The position numbers and the translations under genes were made by a program. The notes beneath the pieces are model-generated. The model saw nothing but the letters and a program-made list of their open reading frames with translations, did no database searches and was not told the DNA's origin. A stretch of 64,000 nt of DNA from Flavobacterium tagetis (GTDB lineage Bacteria > Bacteroidota > Bacteroidia > Flavobacteriales > Flavobacteriaceae), in NCBI RefSeq assembly GCF_016735615.1, contig NZ_JAERSF010000001.1:558001-622000 (forward strand), in the 5' to 3' direction. How positions within the stretch are numbered: position 1 is the stretch's first letter; the number at the start of each line of letters is the position of its first letter. Shown in pieces: positions 1 through 7,141 of this stretch.

Positions 1-375
1 AAAATTTCAAAAATCTTATTCGCTGCAGCAATCGCTGGTTTAGTGTTTGTTGGCTGTAAAAAAGCAGAAGACAAAAGCCTTGAAGTCGTAAATAAAGAAA
101 AAAGTGCTCCAAAAGAACATAAACCAATCGCAGCAGAAAATCTCCAAACTGCAAGCTTTACAATTGACGGAATGACTTGCGCTGTTGGATGCGCTAAAAC
201 CATCGAAGAAGAATTAGCAAACCTTGACGGAGTTGAAAAAGCAGTGGTTGATTTCGATAAAAAAACTGCAACTGTAAGTTTTGACAAAACAATCCAAAAC
301 TCAGAATCTTTGACAAAAGTAGTTCAAGAAACCGGAGACGGGAAGACATATAAAGTTTCTAATTTTAAATCTTAA
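1..375 (+). CDS. HMA-domain lipoprotein, 5' end cut by window edge
   Basis: This is a small heavy-metal-associated (HMA) domain protein, probably a periplasmic or membrane-anchored metal binder. The frame is open from base 1 and reads as a lipoprotein signal peptide (KISKILFAAAIAGLVFVGC) with the lipidated Cys encoded at 55-57. Probably only the ATG lies outside the window. A GTG at 43 gives a shorter reading but would cut the signal peptide, so it was not used. A charged linker is followed by a beta-alpha-beta-beta HMA fold from about base 150. The metal loop reads GMTCAVGC, with three residues between the cysteines rather than the usual two. No transporter is visible nearby, so the metal (Cu, Hg or other) cannot be named. 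Confidence 0.8.
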   Translation, partial: KISKILFAAAIAGLVFVGCKKAEDKSLEVVNKEKSAPKEHKPIAAENLQTASFTIDGMTCAVGCAKTIEEELANLDGVEKAVVDFDKKTATVSFDKTIQNSESLTKVVQETGDGKTYKVSNFKS

Positions 376-393
376 TTCAAGATATTTGATAAT

Positions 394-422
394 AAAAAAG
401 GATCCTATTCGGATCCTTTTTT
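394..422. terminator. Bidirectional intrinsic terminator between the HMA gene and gldD
   Basis: A perfect 12-bp stem (AAAAAAGGATCC / GGATCCTTTTTT) surrounds a 5-base loop. It has a T-run on either strand and sits between two convergent genes. Confidence 0.85.
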
Positions 423-426
423 ATTT

Positions 427-987
427 TTATTTCCATTTCAATGTTTCCATCAAACGCTGCATATCGTTTTTAACATAACTTGCGGCAGGCATAATCGAAT
501 CAAAATTTGGTTTTGCATAAAAGTACATCGAGCCAATTAAAAAGTGCTTTGTACTGTCTGTAACATAAAACTGAGAGTTTGTAGCTGCGTTTCCGTCTAC
601 TTGATAAAACATTCCATAAACCTTTTTTTCTGGATTTAAATACGGTTGTTCTAAAATATCATCAGCTTTAATAACGTGCTCATAAGTTAGTTTTTGAGCA
701 TCGCGTAGTAATTTATCAATATTGCCATTTACAGGCTTGTAAGTTAAATAAATAGTTGCTTTCATTTTAGGATATGTGATCGCAAAACCACATTCTTTTT
801 CTCCTTTTATAATAGCATCTTCATTCATTTGAAAAGTGAACGGACAAGTATTTTCAAAATTCACATATTTTGCTTCTGGATAATCTAATCGCAGGTAACT
901 GGCTGGTTTAGGCAGAACATCATTTTTACAGCTTATAACCGTAAGCGCAAGCAAAATTGCTGTTATTGAAAGTATTTTATTAAGCAT
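427..987 (-). CDS. gldD: Gliding motility lipoprotein GldD
   Basis: GldD is an essential lipoprotein of the Bacteroidota gliding machinery, which is linked to the type IX secretion system. The 186-residue protein starts with a lipoprotein signal (TVISC, Cys20). The rest is a soluble domain with no membrane segment, and both size and sequence match F. johnsoniae GldD as I recall it. It is the last gene of a minus-strand cluster mutY-ssb-gldE-gldD. Its ATG overlaps the end of gldE by 8 bases, so the two are probably translationally coupled. Its exact molecular role is not established in the family. Confidence 0.9.
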   Translation of the reverse strand: MLNKILSITAILLALTVISCKNDVLPKPASYLRLDYPEAKYVNFENTCPFTFQMNEDAIIKGEKECGFAITYPKMKATIYLTYKPVNGNIDKLLRDAQKLTYEHVIKADDILEQPYLNPEKKVYGMFYQVDGNAATNSQFYVTDSTKHFLIGSMYFYAKPNFDSIMPAASYVKNDMQRLMETLKWK

Positions 988-2284
988 TTTTATTTATAGT
1001 TACTTTTATTTGTTTTACACGCTTTTTATCTACTGTTTCTACAGTGAAAATACAGTTTTCAAAAGGCACTTTTTGATCTTTTTTAGGAAAATTGCCCAAA
1101 ATCTCCAGAATAAATCCAGCCAATGTTTCGGCTTCTCCCTTATGAGATTCAAAAACATCTTCGTCAACATCTACAATTCTGTAGAAATCTTTCAGGTTTA
1201 TTTTTCCTTCAAAAAGAAAATTATTTTCATCTATTTGCGAGAAATTCAGATTTTCATCATCAAATTCATCACTAATATCACCCACAATTTCCTCGATAAC
1301 ATCTTCTAAAGAAACCAATCCAGAAGTTCCGCCATATTCATCAACTACGATTGCTAAGTGACTTTTTAAGCTCTGAAAATCCTTCAATAGATTATCCAAT
1401 TTTTTATTCTCAGGAACAAAGAACGCTTCTCTGATCAAAGAAGTCCAATCAAATTCTTCTTTATCAATATGAGGCAATAAATCTTTTACGAAAAGCACGC
1501 CTTCAATCTGATCAATATTATCTCGATAAACTGGAATTCTAGAAAAACCTGTTTCAATTATCTTAGGATAAATTTCTGCGAATGTTTCTGATATTTCCAA
1601 TGCAAAAATATCAATTCTCGGACTCATTACCTGCTTTGTATCGGTATTTCCGAAAGAAACAATTCCTTCAAGGATTTTCTGTTCTTCTGTTGAAGTTCCT
1701 TCCGAATCCGTAAGTTCCAATGCCTGAGAAAGTTGATTGACAGAAAAATTACTTTTTTGTTTTCCTAATTTATTCTGAAAATATATGGTAACGGCACGCA
1801 TTGGCAAACTAATCGGCGAAAGCACTTTATCTAAAAATGCCAGCGGATAAGCTACACGTTTAGCAAATCGAATACTATTTCTACTCGCATAAACTTTAGG
1901 AAGCACTTCGCCAAATAATAAAATCAGGAAAGTAACCAGAATTACTTCGAGCGTAAATTTGAAAGCTGGCGAACCTACATTGGCAAAAATACTCTGCCCA
2001 ATATAGCCAAACAGAATTACTACGCCAATATTAAAGAAGTTATTTGCAACCAATAAAGTTGCTAAAAGCTTTTTAGGCTTATCTAATAAATTTGAAATAA
2101 TTTTTCCTTTTGCAGGGTTATCGTTTAAAGAATTGTCGATATCTTGCTGTGATAAAGAAAAAAGGGCAACTTCAGCACCAGAAACAATTGCTGAAAGAAA
2201 TAACAAAATAAATATTCCGACGAAACCAATAATTAAATTAGCGTCAAGATTGGTAGAAAAAAGTAAACTGGGCTCTGGGTCCAA
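980..2284 (-). CDS. gldE: Gliding motility protein GldE (DUF21/CBS/CorC_HlyC)
   Basis: GldE belongs to the HlyC/CorC family. An N-terminal DUF21 membrane domain (residues about 15-190, several hydrophobic helices) is followed by a pair of CBS domains (about 200-330) and a C-terminal CorC_HlyC domain. In F. johnsoniae it sits next to gldD and supports its function, and the same order is kept here. The start is TTG at 2284, giving MDPEPSLLF. No in-frame ATG precedes it before a stop, and the next Met lies inside the membrane domain. Relatives are implicated in Mg2+/Co2+ transport, but transport by GldE is not shown. Confidence 0.88.
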   Translation of the reverse strand: MDPEPSLLFSTNLDANLIIGFVGIFILLFLSAIVSGAEVALFSLSQQDIDNSLNDNPAKGKIISNLLDKPKKLLATLLVANNFFNIGVVILFGYIGQSIFANVGSPAFKFTLEVILVTFLILLFGEVLPKVYASRNSIRFAKRVAYPLAFLDKVLSPISLPMRAVTIYFQNKLGKQKSNFSVNQLSQALELTDSEGTSTEEQKILEGIVSFGNTDTKQVMSPRIDIFALEISETFAEIYPKIIETGFSRIPVYRDNIDQIEGVLFVKDLLPHIDKEEFDWTSLIREAFFVPENKKLDNLLKDFQSLKSHLAIVVDEYGGTSGLVSLEDVIEEIVGDISDEFDDENLNFSQIDENNFLFEGKINLKDFYRIVDVDEDVFESHKGEAETLAGFILEILGNFPKKDQKVPFENCIFTVETVDKKRVKQIKVTINKNA

Positions 2285-2310
2285 ATTGTATAAAATTAGT
2301 TAAACATCTC

Positions 2311-2748
2311 TTAAAAGGGCAGATCATTAATCGGAAGCCCTTCAGGAGCATCAAAGTTAGTGTTTTTTGCCGACTCTGTATCCTGGTTTTGTTTAGTATA
2401 TGCAGTTTCTTTTTTCGTTGTCAGGAAAGTAAACTCCGTAACCTGAATTTCGGTCGTATATTTTGTAGTTCCATCCTCTGTTTGCCACTGACGAGATTTT
2501 ATTCTTCCTTCGACATAAATTTTGTCTCCTTTAGAAAGATATTTTTCGCAAATCTCAGCGGCTTTATTACGCACAACCAAATTATGCCATTCTGTAGAAG
2601 TAATCTTTTCATTGGTCGTTTTATTGATATACACCTCATTGGTAGCCAGCTGAAAACGTCCGATGCAGTTTCCTCCATCAAAATAATGCATCTTTACATC
2701 ATCGCCTAAATGGCCAATAAGCATCACTTTATTTAATGTTCCGTTCAT
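2311..2748 (-). CDS. ssb: Single-stranded DNA-binding protein
   Basis: SSB coats single-stranded DNA in replication, recombination and repair. The 145-residue protein has the OB fold (NKVMLIGHLGDDVKMHY to about residue 105), a short variable linker and the acidic hydrophobic tip ending NDLPF, which recruits partner proteins. The start chosen is the ATG at 2748 (MNGTLNKVML). An upstream in-frame TTG at 2772 would add eight residues that SSB proteins lack. The gene lies 36 bases from mutY and 26 bases from gldE, so all are likely in one transcript. Confidence 0.92.
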   Translation of the reverse strand: MNGTLNKVMLIGHLGDDVKMHYFDGGNCIGRFQLATNEVYINKTTNEKITSTEWHNLVVRNKAAEICEKYLSKGDKIYVEGRIKSRQWQTEDGTTKYTTEIQVTEFTFLTTKKETAYTKQNQDTESAKNTNFDAPEGLPINDLPF

Positions 2749-2784
2749 AGTTTTTGGTGGTATTTCTACCAAAGATACATTTTT

Positions 2785-3831
2785 TTAGCAATTTATTTCT
2801 TGCTTTTCTATAAAATTATATATCGCAATAGGAAAAGGAAAAGTTTTTAATTTTTGGAAATCTATTCCGTTTTCAATTTCCTCTTGCACCTTAATTTTCC
2901 AAAATTGGATATGCAGATGTTGATGCGAAAGCTTATGAACAATGGTCGATTCACTGCAATCTTCTATACTTATAATAGTGTATTCTGAAAAAATTTCTTC
3001 TTTTGCTCTTTTGGAAACTTCATCAAAACCAACAATTGATTGGGTTTCTAACAACGGAAACTCATACAAATTATGCCAGATTCCTTTTTGGGTTCTTTTT
3101 TGTATTAAGGTGTTTCCTAAAACATCTTCCAAAATCAAATAATTAAAGTAACGATTGGTTACTTTAAGTTTTTTAGATTTAACGGGAAGCATATTCACTT
3201 TTCCTTTTTGCAATGCAGCGCAACTTTCGTTAAAAACACAAACAGAACAATCGGAACTTTTAGGAACACATTGCATCGCCCCAAACTCCATTATAGCTTG
3301 ATTAAAAAGGGCCGGATTATCTTTTGGCATTAATTCTTGCGCCAAAGCCGTAAATTCTTTTTTGGTTGCTGGAAGCGCAATATCAGATTCAATATCAAAA
3401 TAACGAGATAGTACCCGAAATACATTTCCATCAACCACAGGAACCAATTCATTATAAGAAAAAGAAGCAATTGCCGCCGCTGTGTATTCACCAACTCCTT
3501 TGAGTTTTAGAAGTTCTTTATAAGAATCAGGAAAAACTCCATTTAAATCATTACTTATATATTGAGCCGTTTTATGAAGATTTCGGGCACGAGAATAATA
3601 TCCTAAACCCTGCCAAAGTTTCAAAACTTTCTCTTCTGAAGCATCTGCTAAATCTTTTACTGTAGGAAATTCTTTAGTAAACGAAAAAAAATATGGCATT
3701 CCTTGCGCAACTCGTGTCTGCTGAAGCATAATTTCTGAGAGCCAAATATGGTACGGATTGACCGTTTTTCGCCACGGCAAATCACGCTTGTTCTGTAAAT
3801 ACCATTTTATCAATATGTTATGAAAATCCAT
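2785..3831 (-). CDS. mutY: A/G-specific adenine DNA glycosylase
   Basis: MutY removes adenine mispaired with 8-oxoguanine. The 348-residue protein has the HhH-GPD fold with the catalytic Glu in SEIMLQQT (E33), the hairpin LKGVGEYTAAAI and the catalytic Asp in VVDGNVF. It also has the 4Fe-4S ligands in the spacing C-X6-C-X2-C-X5-C and a C-terminal NUDIX-like 8-oxoG recognition domain. The ATG at 3831 is chosen over an in-frame TTG at 3852. It has an AAGGA about seven bases upstream, which is unusual in this genome. Confidence 0.93.
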   Translation of the reverse strand: MDFHNILIKWYLQNKRDLPWRKTVNPYHIWLSEIMLQQTRVAQGMPYFFSFTKEFPTVKDLADASEEKVLKLWQGLGYYSRARNLHKTAQYISNDLNGVFPDSYKELLKLKGVGEYTAAAIASFSYNELVPVVDGNVFRVLSRYFDIESDIALPATKKEFTALAQELMPKDNPALFNQAIMEFGAMQCVPKSSDCSVCVFNESCAALQKGKVNMLPVKSKKLKVTNRYFNYLILEDVLGNTLIQKRTQKGIWHNLYEFPLLETQSIVGFDEVSKRAKEEIFSEYTIISIEDCSESTIVHKLSHQHLHIQFWKIKVQEEIENGIDFQKLKTFPFPIAIYNFIEKQEINC

Positions 3832-3890
3832 TGCAAAATCCTTAGATTGCAAAAGTAAATGTTTATGTAATTAAAATTTAACGAATTAGC

Positions 3891-3922
3891 TTGATTAATT
3901 ATTTTTTTAATTCCTATATTTG
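3891..3922 (+). promoter_or_regulatory. Bacteroidota-type promoter of the HU gene
   Basis: TTG (3891-3893) lies 21 bases before TATATTTG (3915-3922), which matches the Bacteroidota -33/-7 pattern TTTG...TAnnTTTG. The HU start codon follows about 50 bases later. Confidence 0.65.
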
Positions 3923-3971
3923 CAAACTCAAAAAAATAGTACACCATTTATAAAATAAAATAGGAAAGAAA

Positions 3972-4262
3972 ATGACGAAAGCAGATATCGTAGCGAAGAT
4001 TTCAGAGAAACTAGGTCTTGAAAAAGGAGACGTTCAAGCAACAGTAGAAACTTTTATGGAAGAAGTTAAGACTTCTTTAGAAACTGGAGACAATGTATAC
4101 CTTAGAGGTTTCGGTAGTTTTATCGTTAAAACTAGAGCTGAAAAAACTGGAAGAAACATTTCTAAAAACACTACTATTAAAATTCCAGCACACAACATTC
4201 CTGCGTTTAAACCTGCAAAAGTTTTTGTAGAAGGGGTTAAAACAAACAACGAAGCAAAATAA
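3972..4262 (+). CDS. HU family DNA-binding protein
   Basis: This 96-residue histone-like HU/IHF protein bends and compacts DNA as a dimer. It shows the N-terminal helix pair (MTKADIVAKISEKLGL), the conserved GFGSF turn and a beta-arm region with KTGRNISKNTTIKIPA followed by PAFKPAK. The length is normal. It has its own promoter and is followed after 26 bases by a tiny basic gene that ends in a terminator, so the two probably form one transcript. Whether it works as HU or IHF cannot be told from the sequence. Confidence 0.93.
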   Translation: MTKADIVAKISEKLGLEKGDVQATVETFMEEVKTSLETGDNVYLRGFGSFIVKTRAEKTGRNISKNTTIKIPAHNIPAFKPAKVFVEGVKTNNEAK

Positions 4263-4288
4263 TATTAATTAACATAAATCGACACAAT

Positions 4289-4381
4289 ATGCCAAGTGGT
4301 AAAAAAAGAAAGAGACATAAGGTAGCTACTCACAAACGTAAAAAAAGAGCGAGAGCTAACCGCCACAAAAAGAAAAAGTAG
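4289..4381 (+). CDS. 30-residue highly basic peptide, possible ribosomal protein
   Basis: This short ORF starts MPSGKKRKRHKVATHKRK and ends in four lysines. About two thirds of its residues are Lys, Arg or His, with no hydrophobic core, as in small ribosomal proteins that thread into rRNA. It starts with ATG 26 bases after the HU gene and is closed by an intrinsic terminator that begins inside its last codons, which supports a real, expressed cistron. To my recollection this peptide is conserved between HU and rng genes across Bacteroidota, usually as hypothetical. An identity such as the Bacteroidota-specific protein bL38 is only a guess. Confidence 0.75.
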   Translation: MPSGKKRKRHKVATHKRKKRARANRHKKKK

Positions 4382-4398
4382 TTTTAAACTACTTTTTT
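4373..4398 (+). terminator. Terminator of the HU/small basic peptide transcript
   Basis: AAAAAGTAG (4373-4381) pairs with CTACTTTTT (4389-4397), followed by T residues. The 5' arm overlaps the last codons of the basic peptide gene. Confidence 0.75.
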
Positions 4399-4638
4399 CT
4401 TTTTAAACGTTCATTGAAATTGAAAATTAGTACTCAGTCATCAGTTTTTAGTGCTCAGTCCACTGATTACTTAGAACTGCGAACTGCCAGCTAGTTTTCA
4501 CCGGGTTAATACCTGTTAAAAATATTGTTTAATCCATCCTTGTAGAAGTTGATGGTTTTTGTTTTTTGGTTTTGGTTTTCTTTACCAACAACTATCAACA
4601 AACAACCTACAACCAATTCACGGATAAAAATTTACAGT
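4399..4638. other. Intergenic stretch before rng with a word-repeat patch
   Basis: No gene is supported here. Bases about 4430-4490 carry short near-repeats (TACTCAGTCATCAG, AGTGCTCAGTCCACTGA, AACTGCGAACTGCC), like the junction repeats seen elsewhere in this window. The in-frame extension of rng across 4549-4638 is hydrophobic and not related to RNase E/G, so it is read as untranslated leader. Confidence 0.5.
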
Positions 4639-6183
4639 GTGAATAAAGAATTAATCATTAGATCTAGTTCTGATGCAGTAGATTTTGCCTTATTAAAAGA
4701 TGGAAAACTAATTGAATTACACAAAGAGGAAGAAAAAAGCAACTTTCAGGTTGGTGATATTTTTATTGCCAAAATCAGAAAACCAGTTGCTGGACTTAAT
4801 GCTGCTTTTGTAAATGTAGGTTTCGAAAAAGATGCCTTTTTACATTATCACGATTTGGGTCCAAATCTAGCTTCTCAGCTGAAATTCATAAAACTTGTAA
4901 GCGCAGGTAAATTAAAAGATTTCTCCCTAAAAACCTTTCAGTTTGAGAAAGAGATTGACAAAGATGGCATCATTACTGATATTTTAAGTGCCAATCAATC
5001 TGTCTTAGTTCAAGTAGTTAAAGAACCTATATCTACCAAAGGCCCAAGAATAAGTGCTGAGCTTTCTCTTGCCGGAAGATTTATTGTTCTAGTTCCTTTT
5101 TCTGATCGTGTTTCTATTTCTCAAAAAATAGAAGACAAAAAAGAAAAGGATCGTCTAAAAAAACTTGTTCTATCGATCAAACCTAAAGGATTTGGTGTTA
5201 TTGTTCGTACAGTAGCAGAAGGCAAAAACGTAGCCGAATTAGAAAAAGATTTGCAGAACCTGCTTGGCAGATGGTCTGCAATGTGTAAAAAATTACCAAC
5301 TGCTCATCATCCATCAAAAGTATTAGGAGAGCTAAATAGAGCTTCTTCAATATTAAGAGATGTTTTTAACGATACCTTTAGTGGTATTCAAATAGATGAT
5401 GAAGAGTTGTACCATCAAACGAAGGAATATCTGCAAGAAATTGCTCCTTCAAAACAATCGATTGTTAAGTTTTATCAATCAAATGACACTCCGATTTTTG
5501 AGAAATACAATATAGAGAGACAAATCAAAACTTCATTTGGCCGAACTGTTTCCATGAGTAAAGGTGCTTATCTTATCATAGAACATACCGAAGCTCTTCA
5601 CGTTATAGACGTAAATAGCGGAAACCGTTCTAATAAAGCGACCAACCAAGAAGACACAGCCATGGAAGTAAATATGATTGCCGCTGCAGAAATCGCAAGA
5701 CAATTACGTCTGCGTGATATGGGCGGAATTATCGTAGTTGATTTTATCGATATGTCTAATCCAGAAAACAGGAAAGTTTTGTTCGACTTCTTGCGAGAAG
5801 AAATGAGCGACGATAAAGCAAAACATAAAATATTACCGCCGAGTAAATTTGGTTTAGTCCAAATTACAAGACAGCGCGTAAGACCAGAAGTGAATATCAA
5901 AACCAGAGAGGAAGATCCTAACAAACATAATGGTGAAATTGAAGCTCCAATTTTAATCATTGATAAGATCACCGCTGATTTAGAAAGACTTTTAAAAACC
6001 CACAACAAGGTTGTGCTTAATACACACCCGTTTGTGGCTGCATACCTCAGCAAAGGTTTTCCATCATTACGTTCAAAATGGTTTTTTGAACATAAGAAAT
6101 GGGTGAAAATCATACCTCGTGACGCTTACACGTATTTAGAATACCATTTCTACGACAAAAAAGGAAATGTTATTACAGAATAA
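4639..6183 (+). CDS. rng: Ribonuclease E/G family protein
   Basis: This is a single-strand-specific endoribonuclease for rRNA processing and mRNA decay. The 514-residue protein has an N-terminal S1 RNA-binding region (about 35-120), a 5' sensor/RNase H-like region and the DNase I-like catalytic core. The metal-binding aspartates lie in HVIDVNSGN and IIVVDFIDMSNPENRK. It ends after the core, without the long scaffold tail of E. coli RNase E, so it resembles RNase G. The start is GTG at 4639 (VNKELIIRSSSDAVDF); the upstream in-frame codons are not family-like. A terminator follows at once. Confidence 0.9.
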   Translation: MNKELIIRSSSDAVDFALLKDGKLIELHKEEEKSNFQVGDIFIAKIRKPVAGLNAAFVNVGFEKDAFLHYHDLGPNLASQLKFIKLVSAGKLKDFSLKTFQFEKEIDKDGIITDILSANQSVLVQVVKEPISTKGPRISAELSLAGRFIVLVPFSDRVSISQKIEDKKEKDRLKKLVLSIKPKGFGVIVRTVAEGKNVAELEKDLQNLLGRWSAMCKKLPTAHHPSKVLGELNRASSILRDVFNDTFSGIQIDDEELYHQTKEYLQEIAPSKQSIVKFYQSNDTPIFEKYNIERQIKTSFGRTVSMSKGAYLIIEHTEALHVIDVNSGNRSNKATNQEDTAMEVNMIAAAEIARQLRLRDMGGIIVVDFIDMSNPENRKVLFDFLREEMSDDKAKHKILPPSKFGLVQITRQRVRPEVNIKTREEDPNKHNGEIEAPILIIDKITADLERLLKTHNKVVLNTHPFVAAYLSKGFPSLRSKWFFEHKKWVKIIPRDAYTYLEYHFYDKKGNVITE

Positions 6184-6186
6184 ATC

Positions 6187-6220
6187 AAAAACCGCCTTTC
6201 GTGAGATTGGCGGTTTTTTT
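6187..6220 (+). terminator. Terminator after rng
   Basis: AAAAACCGCC (6187-6196) pairs with GGCGGTTTTTTT (6209-6220) and ends in a T-run. Confidence 0.9.
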
Positions 6221-6329
6221 GTGCTTTTTTATAACATCTTTTATGTCTTATACTAACACAAAAAAAGCTTATGCGTTTACAAAATATTTATTTTTAAAGT
6301 AAGTTTATATAATCTTTAAAAGATAATAA

Positions 6330-7133
6330 ATGAAAATTGTTACTACTTATAGTTTTGAGAAAAAAAAATATACCATTTACCCTCTCATAACAATCCTTTT
6401 TTTGCTTTCTTCGAAAGTGACTGCGCAAAACGACACTATCTTTTTTGATAAACAATGGAAAATATCTACCAAAGAAGTCGCTTTTTATTACAGAATTAAG
6501 CCTTTAAAAATAAAAACAAAAGATGCTGTAGGATATAAAATAAAGAATACTGACTCTCTTTTTACAATTAAAGACTACTATTTAAATAGTAATAAAATAC
6601 AATTTCAAGGCTATTCTAAAGATTACAATGGTGACTATTTAGTCGGGAAAGCAAAATGGTATAATGAAAACGACGACACAATTGAAACGAGAGAATTTAA
6701 CTATAGAAAAAACAATGCTACACCAAGATTTAGGATTCCAGATTGGCCTATACTTTATTTAAATTATTCAATTGCCAACAAAAGTCTTTTAACTGCAGGT
6801 ATGGAATTTTGTTTAGATTGCCATACTGACAACAAACTCTTCATAGGTGCTGGATACGGAATTACAAACAGCTACAATGACAAATACTATGGTTTTCCAG
6901 ATCTTCATTTATCATTTAATACAGAATATTTTCTATTTTTAAAAGCCGGGAGTTCTACTAAAAATGCATATGCAATGGGAGGCGTAACCTTTTTAAACAT
7001 GATAGATTTAGGCTTAGGTTATTCACTTCCATATAACAAAGAAAAAATTCCAACTTATCAGGGATTTACCACTTCAATTACGTTCCGATTTACAAACAAT
7101 AAAAATGTATATAGCAAATTCAAAATCATGTAA
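6330..7133 (+). CDS. Secreted protein of unknown function
   Basis: I do not recognise this 267-residue protein. The N-terminus is a long signal peptide (hydrophobic run YPLITILFLLSSKVTA before QNDT). Residues about 35-130 carry repeated short strands (VGYKIKNTDSLFTIKDYY, FQGYSKDYNGDYLVGKAKW) that resemble the MORN-like strands of YwqK-type proteins. The C-terminal half is Gly- and aromatic-rich with alternating strands and ends in a Phe-rich strand, suggesting a small outer-membrane barrel. It has one CLDC pair near residue 161. It stands alone between the rng terminator and the convergent pbpC. Confidence 0.6.
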   Translation: MKIVTTYSFEKKKYTIYPLITILFLLSSKVTAQNDTIFFDKQWKISTKEVAFYYRIKPLKIKTKDAVGYKIKNTDSLFTIKDYYLNSNKIQFQGYSKDYNGDYLVGKAKWYNENDDTIETREFNYRKNNATPRFRIPDWPILYLNYSIANKSLLTAGMEFCLDCHTDNKLFIGAGYGITNSYNDKYYGFPDLHLSFNTEYFLFLKAGSSTKNAYAMGGVTFLNMIDLGLGYSLPYNKEKIPTYQGFTTSITFRFTNNKNVYSKFKIM

Positions 7134-7141
7134 TACATTCA

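Noticed and set aside
4549..4638. In-frame upstream extension of rng beginning MMVFVFWFWF
   Set aside because: It is hydrophobic, low-complexity and overlaps a word-repeat leader. RNase E/G proteins start at the NKELII segment, so GTG 4639 was used.
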